This document shows, one piece after another, positions 15,460 to 23,440 of a stretch of 64,000 nt of DNA (position 1 is its first letter; the number at the start of each line of letters is the position of its first letter). The translations under genes were made by a program, and so were the position numbers. The stretch is from positions 1 to 64,000 of the forward strand of contig CAZYBG010000007.1 in NCBI GenBank assembly GCA_964645155.1, in the 5' to 3' direction. Source of the DNA: CAZYBG01 sp964645155 (GTDB taxonomy: Bacteria > Pseudomonadota > Alphaproteobacteria > Rhodobacterales > Rhodobacteraceae). The notes beneath the pieces were generated by a model, which saw only the letters and a program-made list of their open reading frames with translations, made no database searches and was not told the origin of the DNA.

Positions 15460-16659
15460 TCAGGCGGTGGCGATGACGTCGGCGGCGGCGGCCAGCGCCC
15501 CACTGCCATAGGGCAGCCCCAGCGCCTTCATTCCCGCCTCGATCGCGCCGAGCGTGCCGAGGATCATGTGCGCGTTGACATGGCCCATATGCCCGACGCG
15601 GAAGAAGCCGTGCCAGGCGGGATCGCCCGGCGGCGCCATGCCGAGGCCGATGCCGAGCGTCACCCCCGCCTTCGCGGTCAGCCAGTCGCGCAGCGCCGTG
15701 CCGTGCGGCGAGCCGATGCGCACCGCGGTGACCGCGTGGCTCCGGTGCGCGGGATCGGCGACGTTGAGCTCGGCCGGCCCGCCGGCGCCCCAGGCCTCGA
15801 ACGCCGCCCAGACGGCGCGGGCCAGCTTGGCGTGCCGCGCCCATGCCGCCTCGAGCCCCTCCTCGTGGAGAAGCATGTCGAGCGCCTCGCGCAGCCCGAA
15901 GAGGTGGTGCGTCGGCGCGGTGCCGTCGAAATACTGCCAGTACTCCTCGGGCTCGGCGCGCGGCCGCCAGTCCCAATAGGCGGTGACGCAGTTCGCCTGC
16001 TCGCGGGCCGCATCGGCCCGGGGGTTGAACCAGACGAAGCCGAGGCCGGGCGGCGTCATCAGCCCCTTCTGGCTTGCCGCGACCATGACGTCGACGCCCC
16101 AGTCGTCCATGTGGAACGCGTCGCAGGCCAGGCAGGCGATGCAGTCGGCCATCAGAAGCGCCGGATGCCCGGCCCGGTCGAGCGCCGCGCGCATCCCGGC
16201 GATGTCGCTCCTGACCGAGGTCGAGGTGTCGGTCTGCACCGCCAGCACCGCGCGGATCGCGTGGCCCCGGTCGGCCGCAAGCCGCTCCTCCAGGCGGGCG
16301 AGGTCGACGGGCGTGCGCTTGCCGAAATCCATGATCTCGACCTCGGCCCCGAGGCGCCGCGCCATCTCGGCCCAGCCGAGGCCGAAACTGCCGGTGGCGG
16401 GGACGAGAACCCGGTCGCCGCGCGACAGCACGTTGGCGAGGGAGGCCTCCCACACGGCATGGCCGTTGCCGATGTAGATCGTCGCGGCGTGGCGGGTGCG
16501 GGCCACCGCACGCAGGTCGGGGATCAGCGAGCGGGTGAGCTCGATCATCTCGCCGGCGTAGATGTTGGGTGCGGCGCGGTGCATCGCGGCCAGCACCCGG
16601 TCGGGCATCACCGAAGGCCCCGGAATGGCGAGCAGGTGGCGGCCGTGGGCGAGCGACAT
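15460..16659 (-). CDS. Class V aminotransferase (serine/alanine-glyoxylate aminotransferase type)
   Basis: A 399-residue PLP enzyme. The N-terminal LLAIPGPSVMPDRVL and MHRAAPNIYAGEM, the Asp of LLMADCIACLAC and the PLP lysine in MVAASQKGLMTPPGLGF are typical of serine-glyoxylate/alanine-glyoxylate transaminases. These act in one-carbon and photorespiration-like metabolism. Length is normal. It is convergent with the preceding aminotransferase gene across 43 bases and divergent from the ABC exporter. The exact amino donor is not determined by sequence. Confidence 0.88.
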   Translation of the reverse strand: MSLAHGRHLLAIPGPSVMPDRVLAAMHRAAPNIYAGEMIELTRSLIPDLRAVARTRHAATIYIGNGHAVWEASLANVLSRGDRVLVPATGSFGLGWAEMARRLGAEVEIMDFGKRTPVDLARLEERLAADRGHAIRAVLAVQTDTSTSVRSDIAGMRAALDRAGHPALLMADCIACLACDAFHMDDWGVDVMVAASQKGLMTPPGLGFVWFNPRADAAREQANCVTAYWDWRPRAEPEEYWQYFDGTAPTHHLFGLREALDMLLHEEGLEAAWARHAKLARAVWAAFEAWGAGGPAELNVADPAHRSHAVTAVRIGSPHGTALRDWLTAKAGVTLGIGLGMAPPGDPAWHGFFRVGHMGHVNAHMILGTLGAIEAGMKALGLPYGSGALAAAADVIATA

Positions 16660-16807
16660 CGGGGCGAACCTCCTCGGGGGGCGCCCCTTCCGTAGGATGC
16701 CGGCCGGGCAGGGTCAACCGGGCCGCCCGCCGGGCCGCGCCTTGCCAGGGCCGGCCAAAGCGTCTATCCCGCCGCGCGCGACCCCGCACTCGCCAAAGGC
16801 GCCGCCC

Positions 16808-18574
16808 GTGACCCGCCGCACCCGGACCGACCCAGATCCCCGCTACGGCTCGTGGCACCTCTTCGGGCGGGTCTGGCGCGACTACGTGCGCCGCCATGTC
16901 GGGCTCCTCGGCGTCGCCGTCGTGCTGATGCTGATCGAGGGATCGACCCTCGGGCTGCTGTCGTGGATGATGGAGCCGCTCTTCGACCGCGTCTTCGTCG
17001 CCGGCGATGCCGGCGCGATGTGGTGGGTCGGCGGGTTCATCCTCGGGCTGTTCCTGGTGCGCGCCGTCACCTCGGTCCTGCAGAAGACGCTGATGACGCG
17101 CGTCGCGCTCCAGACTTCGACGCACATGCAAAGCGACCTGGTGCGCCACCTCATGCGGCTCGACGCCGCCTTCTTCCAGTCGAACCCGCCCGGTTCGCTG
17201 ATCGAGCGGGTCCAGGGCGACACCCGCGCCATCCAGGGCGTCTGGGCCGCGGTGATCTCGGGCGTCGGGCGCGACGCGGTCTCGCTTGTCTCGCTCCTCG
17301 TCGTGGCGCTGCTGATCGACCCGTGGTGGACGCTTCTCGCCGTGGTCGGGGCGCCCTTCCTGATCGCCCCGGCCGGCATGGCGCAGCGCTACGTCAAGCG
17401 GAAGACGATGACGATGCGCGCGCAGTCGGGGGTGCGCGCGACGCGCCTCGACGAGATGTTCCACGGCATCGTGCCGATCAAGCTCAACACGATGGAGCCC
17501 TACCAGTCGGCGCGCTTCGACCGGGTGGTGGGCGGCATCGTGACCGCCGAGGTCAAGATCGAGGCGTCGCGCGCCGCGATCCCGGCGCTGATCGACGTGA
17601 TGACCGGCGTCGGCTTCTTCCTCGTCCTCGTCGTCGGCGGCCGCGAGATCATCTCGGGCGACAAGACGGTGGGCGAGTTCATGTCGTTCTTCACCGCAAT
17701 GGCGCTGACATTCCAGCCGCTGCGGCGGCTCGGCGCGCTGACCGGGATCTGGCAGATCGCCGCGGCGAGCCTGGAGCGGATCTACAGCCTGTTCGACACC
17801 GCGCCCGGCATCGTCTCGCCCGCCGCGCCCGCCGCCGCCCCGGCCGAGACGACGGTCAGCGTCGAGAACGTCGCGCTGGCCTTCGGCGATATGCCCGTGC
17901 TGCGCGGCGTCAGCTTCACCGCCGAGGCGGGCCGGACGACGGCGCTGGTCGGCGCCTCGGGCGCGGGCAAGAGCACGCTCTTCAATGTCCTGACGCGGCT
18001 CGTCGATCCGGCGGAGGGCCGGGTCACGATCGGCGGCACCGATATCCGCACGCTCGACCTCGGCGCGCTGCGCGCGCTGTTCTCGGTCGTTGCCCAGGAC
18101 GCGCTGCTGTTCGACGAGACGCTGCGCGAGAACATCCTGCTCGGCCGCGACGACATCGACGCGGCGCAGCTGGAGCGGGTGCTGCGCGACGCCCATGTGG
18201 CCGATTTCGTCGGCCAGCTGCCGCGCGGCCTCGACAGCCCGGCCGGCCCGCGCGGCTCGAACCTTTCGGGCGGCCAGCGCCAGCGCGTCGCGATCGCCCG
18301 GGCCCTCGTGCGCGACACGCCGATCCTGCTCCTCGACGAGGCGACCTCGGCGCTCGACGCGGCGAGCGAGGCGGTGGTGCAGGCGGCGCTCGACCGGCTG
18401 TCGCAGGGGCGCACGACGATCGTCATCGCGCACCGCCTGTCGACGATCCGGCGGGCCGACAAGATCGTCGTGCTCGACGGCGGCCTCGTCGTCGACCAGG
18501 GCCGGCACGAGGACCTGATCGCGCGCGGCGGCCTTTACGCCGAGCTCTGCCGCCTGCAGTTCGTCGAGGCCTGA
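16808..18574 (+). CDS. ABC exporter, fused membrane and ATPase domains (MsbA-like)
   Basis: A 588-residue half-transporter that dimerises in the inner membrane. Six helices lie in the first ~330 residues. The ATPase has Walker A GASGAGKST (about 382-390), signature NLSGGQRQR (about 485), Walker B ILLLDEATSALD and the switch His in VIAHRLSTIRRAD. The closest resemblance is MsbA-type lipid flippases. No lpxK or kdtA gene is adjacent, so the cargo is uncertain. GTG at 16808 is used because the preceding in-frame sequence is low-complexity and overlaps the divergent gene's promoter region. Confidence 0.87.
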   Translation: MTRRTRTDPDPRYGSWHLFGRVWRDYVRRHVGLLGVAVVLMLIEGSTLGLLSWMMEPLFDRVFVAGDAGAMWWVGGFILGLFLVRAVTSVLQKTLMTRVALQTSTHMQSDLVRHLMRLDAAFFQSNPPGSLIERVQGDTRAIQGVWAAVISGVGRDAVSLVSLLVVALLIDPWWTLLAVVGAPFLIAPAGMAQRYVKRKTMTMRAQSGVRATRLDEMFHGIVPIKLNTMEPYQSARFDRVVGGIVTAEVKIEASRAAIPALIDVMTGVGFFLVLVVGGREIISGDKTVGEFMSFFTAMALTFQPLRRLGALTGIWQIAAASLERIYSLFDTAPGIVSPAAPAAAPAETTVSVENVALAFGDMPVLRGVSFTAEAGRTTALVGASGAGKSTLFNVLTRLVDPAEGRVTIGGTDIRTLDLGALRALFSVVAQDALLFDETLRENILLGRDDIDAAQLERVLRDAHVADFVGQLPRGLDSPAGPRGSNLSGGQRQRVAIARALVRDTPILLLDEATSALDAASEAVVQAALDRLSQGRTTIVIAHRLSTIRRADKIVVLDGGLVVDQGRHEDLIARGGLYAELCRLQFVEA

Positions 18575-18643
18575 GCCGGCGCCCCTCGCGCGGCCGGCGC
18601 CGCCGGCCTATATCTGGGGGCGAGCGGCGAAGGGAGGCGAGGG

Positions 18644-19399
18644 ATGACGGGCGAACGCGCCGAAGACCGCAGCGTGATCGAGCTGACCGGCGAGGACCGC
18701 GTGGCGTTCCTGCAGGGGCTCGTCACGAACGACGTGAACCGCGCCCGCGTCGGCCTCGTCTACGCGGCGCTGCTCAGCCCGCAGGGCAAGTACCAGGCCG
18801 ACTTCTTCCTTGTCGCGCAGGGCGAGGCGATCCTGATCGACGTGAAGGCCGACCTCGCCCCCGCCCTTCTCAGGCGCCTGTCGCTCTACCGGCTGCGGGC
18901 GAAGGTGGCGCTGGCGGAAAGCGCCATCGGGATCGCCCGCGGCACTGGCCCGGCGCCGGAGGGTGCGCTTGCCGATCCGCGCCACCCCTCGCTTGGCTGG
19001 CGCCTCTACGGCGCGGGCGCGGGCGGCGCGCCCGCCATCGACTGGGACGCGATCCGCGTCGCCGCCTGCATCCCCGAGAGCGGCATCGAGCTGGTCCCCG
19101 AGGAGAGCTACATCCTCGAATCCGGGTTCGAGCGGCTGCACGGCGTCGACTTCCGCAAGGGCTGCTACGTCGGGCAGGAAGTGACCGCGCGGATGAAGCA
19201 CAAGGCCGAACTGCGCAAGGGCCTCGCCACCGTCGAGGTCGAGGGCGCGGCGCCGGTCGGCACCGAGATCCTCGCCGACGGCAAGCCGGCCGGCGTCCTC
19301 TACACCCAGTCCGGCGGGCGCGGCATCGCCTACCTGCGCTTCGACCGGGCGGGCGGGCGGCTGCAGGCCGGGCCCGCGCGCCTCGGCCTGCCTGCCTGA
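18644..19399 (+). CDS. ygfZ: CAF17/YgfZ folate-binding protein
   Basis: A 251-residue GcvT-like protein that uses tetrahydrofolate to support maturation or repair of Fe-S proteins. The diagnostic motif DFRKGCYVGQEVTARMKHK (about residues 167-185) contains the conserved KGCYxGQE with its functional Cys. AFLQGLVTNDV near the N-terminus is also family-typical. It starts 69 bases after the exporter gene in the same direction with GGGAGGCGAGGG upstream. Confidence 0.92.
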   Translation: MTGERAEDRSVIELTGEDRVAFLQGLVTNDVNRARVGLVYAALLSPQGKYQADFFLVAQGEAILIDVKADLAPALLRRLSLYRLRAKVALAESAIGIARGTGPAPEGALADPRHPSLGWRLYGAGAGGAPAIDWDAIRVAACIPESGIELVPEESYILESGFERLHGVDFRKGCYVGQEVTARMKHKAELRKGLATVEVEGAAPVGTEILADGKPAGVLYTQSGGRGIAYLRFDRAGGRLQAGPARLGLPA

Positions 19400-19450
19400 G
19401 CCCTTGGCGGGCAGGGCGTCCGGGACCTGCGGCGAAAGATTGACAAAAGC

Positions 19451-19478
19451 TTGATCGCTTTCCGGCAGCACCTATATG
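19451..19478 (+). promoter_or_regulatory. Candidate sigma-70 promoter for the DUF6280 gene
   Basis: TTGATC (19451-19456) and TATATG (19473-19478) are separated by 16 bases in a conspicuously AT-rich 240-base gap. A better -35 match, TTGACA at 19440, is too far (27 bases) from the same -10. The start point is not determined. Confidence 0.35.
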
Positions 19479-19642
19479 TCGAGCGCCGGGCGCGCCCAGC
19501 GCGACTAGATACGGTAGACTGTTGTCTGTAGTTATGCGCTCAAGACATGGCTGGCTTGCACAAACTGCAATACCGAATCGAGCCGAACGGGCCATATTGC
19601 GCACACGCCAGAAAACGCAAGAGCAAGAATAAGGACGTACGA

Positions 19643-19963
19643 ATGGCCGATTTCATCGACGCTACAGCTTTCAACTTCGAACAGGGCCAGCGCGCGCGGA
19701 AGCTGTTCGCGGCGGTGGTTCTTGCGGCGCTCGACGACGCGATTGCCGATGACAAGAAGTACGGCAACGGGCCGGACCAGATCGCCCGCTGGGCGCGCTC
19801 GCGCGACGGCCGCGAGGTCCTGTCCTGCGCCGGGATCGACCCGAACGAGCGTGTCGTTCAGGGCCTGATGGACTTCGTCGCCAAGGGTGTGCGGACCTCG
19901 GTCGCGCTGTCGCGCGAGGAAAGCGAGCGCCGCCATGCGGCCGAGCAGGCCGAAGCCGCCTGA
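19643..19963 (+). CDS. DUF6280-type small conserved protein (106 aa)
   Basis: A small acidic protein beginning MADFIDATAFNFEQGQRARK, with the near-invariant core DDKKYGNGPDQIARWARS and CAGIDPNERVVQGLMDF. I know this sequence type as a highly conserved Rhodobacterales protein of unknown function. The ATG at 19643 has AAGGACG upstream and marks where conservation begins; an ATG at 19547 would add unrelated residues. No signal or membrane segment is visible. It is monocistronic, between its own promoter region and a hairpin terminator. Confidence 0.9.
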   Translation: MADFIDATAFNFEQGQRARKLFAAVVLAALDDAIADDKKYGNGPDQIARWARSRDGREVLSCAGIDPNERVVQGLMDFVAKGVRTSVALSREESERRHAAEQAEAA

Positions 19964-20002
19964 TCCGAAGCTGACCTGCAGCGCAATTCTTGCATGACGA
20001 CT

Positions 20003-20035
20003 CGCGCCCGGTACCGTGGCGCGGGTTTGTCTTTC
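20003..20035 (+). terminator. Intrinsic terminator after the DUF6280 gene
   Basis: CGCGCC (20003-20008) pairs with GGCGCG (20018-20023), with an inner CGGTACCG palindrome. It is followed by a T-rich run TTTGTCTTT. It also separates this gene from the convergent popZ-like gene. Confidence 0.65.
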
Positions 20036-20045
20036 CGGGAACGGT

Positions 20046-20984
20046 TCAGTCGAGCTCCATGCTCGACAGCGCCTGGGCGATCTCGCGCCGGACGAGCTTG
20101 CGGACGTTGCGGGTGATCCGCTCGCCCAGCGCACCCTTCAGCTCCTCCCGCAGGACCTCGGCCACCAGCTGGCGCAGCTCGTCCTCGTCGAGCAGCGCCT
20201 CGGCGTCGGGCTTGGCGACGTTGCCCGGCCCGGGCTCCGCCGCCCCGTCCGCCTCGTCCGCCGCCCTGTCCGCCGCCCCGTCCACCGCAGGCCCCCGCGG
20301 GCCGGCACGGCGCCCGAAACCGGCCGCGGCGCCCGCAGCCGCGATGTCGGCCATCTCGGGATAGAGCCGCCGGAAACCGGGCGCCGGGCGCTCGGCAGGT
20401 TCCCAGGCATCCACCTCGCCGCCCGCTTCGTCGTCGGGCGCGTCCTCGGCCTCGGGCGCGTCGGCGCCGGGATGGAGATCGACGATGACCGCGCCGGGGG
20501 CCGCGCCGGGGATCACGCCGCGGATCACGCCGGGCTCCGCCGGGTCGTCGGCCTCGCCGTCGCCCGCCGCCGGCCCGTCGGTCGCCGTATCCGCCGACAC
20601 GTCCCAGGCCGCGGGCGCCTCGTCTGCGTCACCGTCAGGGCCAAGCCGCAGGGGGCCGGACGGCGCGATCCCATCCTCGCCGGGGACGGGGCGGGGCTCC
20701 TCGTCGCGCCACTTTCCGGCCGTCGCGGCAAGCGCCGCCTCGAGCTCGGCGACCGACGATTCAAGATCGGCACGGCCAGCGGCGTTGCCGAAGGTACCGC
20801 CACCCGCTTCGCCATCGGCAGTCGCCGCCTCCGGCGTGCCCGCGATCCGGTAGTCGGACGTCAGGACAAGCCGGCTGCCGTTCTGCCGCCCGTCGGGCGA
20901 GGCGGTCACCTCGGCATCCGCCACGAGGCGGCGGATGGACGAGATGACGTCCTCGATCTCGCCGGTGGTCATCGGTCCTGACAT
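20046..20984 (-). CDS. DUF2497/PopZ-like protein with long acidic linker
   Basis: A 312-residue protein with three parts. First is a short N-terminal helix TGEIEDVISSIRRLVADAE, resembling the EEILASIRRII helix of PopZ/DUF2497 proteins. A ~230-residue Ala/Asp/Glu/Pro/Gly-rich, probably disordered linker follows. Last is a C-terminal helical block from DEDELRQLVAEVLREEL to the end, resembling the PopZ oligomerisation region. PopZ organises the cell pole in Caulobacter. The upstream tolC and pcm genes match my memory of the alphaproteobacterial pcm-tolC-popZ-valS neighbourhood, with valS here 6 kb away. The start at 20984 is chosen for GGAGGG upstream. Identity is inferred from architecture and synteny. 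Confidence 0.65.
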   Translation of the reverse strand: MSGPMTTGEIEDVISSIRRLVADAEVTASPDGRQNGSRLVLTSDYRIAGTPEAATADGEAGGGTFGNAAGRADLESSVAELEAALAATAGKWRDEEPRPVPGEDGIAPSGPLRLGPDGDADEAPAAWDVSADTATDGPAAGDGEADDPAEPGVIRGVIPGAAPGAVIVDLHPGADAPEAEDAPDDEAGGEVDAWEPAERPAPGFRRLYPEMADIAAAGAAAGFGRRAGPRGPAVDGAADRAADEADGAAEPGPGNVAKPDAEALLDEDELRQLVAEVLREELKGALGERITRNVRKLVRREIAQALSSMELD

Positions 20985-21080
20985 TGCGCTGCTTACCCTC
21001 CGTCGGCGGCGGATGCTAGCCGCTGGCCGAACGCCGCACAACCTCTAGGTGGCACCGCCGCGCGGCCGCAGCGCGAACGG

Positions 21081-22451
21081 TCAGTTGCCGCCGCCGATGC
21101 GCTCGAGGACGCGGTCGAGCCTGCGGCCCTGGACGCTCGTCGCCGGCGCGGTGCGGACCGCGTTGTAGTAGGCCGAGGCGTCGTAAACCGGCACGCCGAG
21201 CTGCAGGTACTCCACCGTCATGAGCCCCATGGCGCTCAACAGCGCGTAGTTCGCCACCAGCTGCTGCGCGGCCGCGTCGATCCGCGCGACCCGCGCGTCG
21301 AGCAGCTCCTGCTCGGCGTCGAGGACGTCGAGCGTGGTCCGGGCGCCGAGGCGTGCCTCCTCCTGCACGCCCTCGAACGCGACCTGCGCGGCGCGGATCT
21401 GCTGTTCCGTCGCGGCGATGCGCGCCCGCGACACGCGCACCTGCGACCAGGCGGTGCCCACGTCGCGCTCCACGCCCAGCGTGGTCTCGAGCAATGCCGC
21501 ACGTGCGGAATCGCGCTGCGCCAGGGCCTGGCGGTAGAGCGCGCTCAGCTGGCCGCCCTGGTAGATCGGCTGGCGGAACGTCAGGCCGAGCGACGAGGCA
21601 TCGTCGCCGTCCTGGTCGATGGCGATCGAGGCGTCGCCGGTCAGCCGGCCGCGCACGCCGGTCTTGGCGCGCTCGGCGTTGTATTCCGCCGCGCTGACCT
21701 CGTGCTGCGACTGGCGGATCGATGGATGCGTGCGGACCGCGACGTTGCGCGAGTCCTCGATCGTGTCGGGGATCCGCGGCGCCGCACCGGGGCCGCTGAG
21801 GGCGCCCGGCTCGCGGCCGACCGCCGCGCGGAAATTCTCGATCGCCACCTCGAAGTCGCCCTGCGCCGCGGCGAGGTTCGCCCGCGCCTCGGCCAGCCGC
21901 GCCTCGGCCAGCGACACGTCGGTCCGGGTGACCTCGCCGACCTCGAACCGGTCCTCGGCGGCCTGCTGCTCCTCCGAGATCAGCCGGACGTTCGATTCCC
22001 GCACCCGCACGAACTCGGCCGCGCTCACGACGTCGGCATAGGCCTGCACGGCGCCGAGCAGCACCTGCTGCTCGATCCCGAGAAGCGCCTGCCGCGTCGC
22101 CAGCACCGTTTCCCGCGCCGCCTCGACGCCAAGCCGGTTCGCGCCGAAGTCGATCAGCGTGATCGATGCGGTCAGCTCGGCCGTGGCGGCGATGTTGTCG
22201 CCCGTCTGCAGGCTGCCCGGTTCGTTGTAGCGCGCGCCCACGACGAACTCGATCACCGGCCGCAGCGCCGAGACGGCGATCGCCGCATCCTCGTCGGCGG
22301 CGCGGAGGAGCGCGCGGTTCTGCTCGAGCAGGTTGGAATTGCGATAGGCATCGGCCAGGGTGTCGGCCAGCGTCTCGGCCTCGGTCGCGGCGGGCGCGGC
22401 CAGCATCAGCACCGCGAGCCCGGCGAAGAGCCTGCGCGAGGGTCGGGTCAT
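21081..22451 (-). CDS. tolC: TolC-family outer-membrane efflux channel
   Basis: A 456-residue outer-membrane factor. It has a signal peptide (basic MTRPSRR, hydrophobic core, cleavage near AAPAATEAE) and two repeats of the outer-membrane-efflux domain with long alpha-helical hairpins rich in Ala, Gln and Glu. TolC trimers form the exit duct for tripartite efflux pumps and type I secretion. Its ATG overlaps the pcm stop (ATGA), so it is translationally coupled. No inner-membrane pump is adjacent. Confidence 0.92.
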   Translation of the reverse strand: MTRPSRRLFAGLAVLMLAAPAATEAETLADTLADAYRNSNLLEQNRALLRAADEDAAIAVSALRPVIEFVVGARYNEPGSLQTGDNIAATAELTASITLIDFGANRLGVEAARETVLATRQALLGIEQQVLLGAVQAYADVVSAAEFVRVRESNVRLISEEQQAAEDRFEVGEVTRTDVSLAEARLAEARANLAAAQGDFEVAIENFRAAVGREPGALSGPGAAPRIPDTIEDSRNVAVRTHPSIRQSQHEVSAAEYNAERAKTGVRGRLTGDASIAIDQDGDDASSLGLTFRQPIYQGGQLSALYRQALAQRDSARAALLETTLGVERDVGTAWSQVRVSRARIAATEQQIRAAQVAFEGVQEEARLGARTTLDVLDAEQELLDARVARIDAAAQQLVANYALLSAMGLMTVEYLQLGVPVYDASAYYNAVRTAPATSVQGRRLDRVLERIGGGN

Positions 22452-23101
22452 AGAACGAACTCCCGTTCGGCCGAAAAGCCCGGCAGCACCGGGGCGGCGG
22501 CGTTGAAGGCATAGCGCCAGGTCACGACGCCGTCGTGCTTGCGCCCGATGCGGCAGACGCCGAGCGCGCCGTCCATGAACAGGCAGCCGATGCGGCCGCC
22601 CTCCTTGAGCTGGTCGATCAGCGCCTGCGGCACGCGCTCGGCGGCGCCCTCGATCGTGATCGCGTCGTAGGGCCCGTGGCGCGGCGCGCCCGCCGCCAGC
22701 GCCGCGGCGACGACCATGGCGTTGTCTTCGCCCGCCTCGGCCAGCGCCGCCTCGGCCTCGCGCGCCATCGCCTCGTCCTCCTCGACGGCGATCACGGCCT
22801 CGGCCAGCCGGGCGATGACGGCGGCGGAGTAGCCGAGGCCGCAGCCCACGTCGAGCACCAGCTCTCCCGGCTGGATGTCGAGCGCGTCGAGCATCTTGGC
22901 AAGCGTCCGCGGCTCCAGCACCACGCGGCCCGGGCCGAGCGGCAGGTTCTCGCCCGCATAGGCCGCCTCGCGCAGCGCGTCGGGCACGAAGCGCTCCCGC
23001 GGGACCTCGAGCATCGCGGCGATCACCGGGAACTTCGTCACATCCGACGGACGCACCTGGGTGTCGACCATCATCGTGCGACGAAAGGCGAAATCGGCCA
23101 T
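22448..23101 (-). CDS. pcm: Protein-L-isoaspartate O-methyltransferase family protein
   Basis: A 217-residue class I SAM methyltransferase of the PCMT family, with motif I LVLDVGCGLGYSAAVIARL, the preceding RVVLEPRTLAKMLDAL (the region of PIMT usually reading ISQPYMVA), and YDAITIEGAAERVP. Substitution of the canonical SQP motif is common in alphaproteobacterial members paired with tolC. The true substrate is therefore less certain than the fold. It is first gene of the pcm-tolC-popZ-like unit. Confidence 0.85.
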   Translation of the reverse strand: MADFAFRRTMMVDTQVRPSDVTKFPVIAAMLEVPRERFVPDALREAAYAGENLPLGPGRVVLEPRTLAKMLDALDIQPGELVLDVGCGLGYSAAVIARLAEAVIAVEEDEAMAREAEAALAEAGEDNAMVVAAALAAGAPRHGPYDAITIEGAAERVPQALIDQLKEGGRIGCLFMDGALGVCRIGRKHDGVVTWRYAFNAAAPVLPGFSAEREFVL

Positions 23102-23240
23102 TGCAAAGCTCACCCGTCGGGACCCATCCGCCTCGTCTTGCCACAGATGCCGGGCCCCGGCAACCGCGCCGGGCGCCGCGCCTGCCGGTGCAGCCGCCTT
23201 GCGCCCACCGGCCGCATCGGCTATCTCCCGACGCGGCTCC

Positions 23241-23314
23241 GGCGGGTTGGCGGAGAGGTTACGCAGCGGATTGCAAATCCGTGAAGACCGGTTCGATTCC
23301 GGTACCCGCCTCCA
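23241..23314 (+). tRNA. tRNA-Cys (GCA), CCA encoded
   Basis: A full cloverleaf. Acceptor GGCGGGT (23241-23247) pairs with ACCCGCC (23304-23310). The anticodon loop TTGCAAA has GCA at 23273-23275, and the T arm is CCGG-TTCGATT-CCGG. The discriminator is T (U73, the tRNA-Cys identity base), followed by genomic CCA. It lies between pcm (minus) and the threonine dehydratase gene (plus). Confidence 0.97.
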
Positions 23315-23372
23315 GCCGCCCCACGCCCCCCTCAGCTTGACTTCGCCCCGACCGCCGCCGACGGTGACGCCC

Positions 23373-23423
23373 CGGTCGGGCCCCGGTCGGGCCCCGGTCG
23401 GGCCCCGGTCGGGCCCCGGTCGG
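23373..23423. repeat. 11-bp tandem repeat upstream of the dehydratase gene
   Basis: CGGTCGGGCCC is repeated exactly at 23373, 23384, 23395 and 23406, with a partial fifth copy at 23417. Each unit contains the self-complementary GGGCCC. The array ends 18 bases before the downstream ATG, so it lies in the 5' untranslated region or promoter. Copy number is likely to vary by slippage. Confidence 0.9.
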
Positions 23424-23440
23424 TCAGGGAGAGGATTGTG

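Noticed and set aside
19440..19478. TTGACA at 19440 as the -35 of the DUF6280 promoter
   Set aside because: The nearest -10-like sequence is 27 bases away. TTGATC at 19451 with 16-base spacing is more plausible.
23373..23423. A CRISPR-like array
   Set aside because: The units are 11 bases, directly contiguous and without spacers, and no cas gene is in the window.
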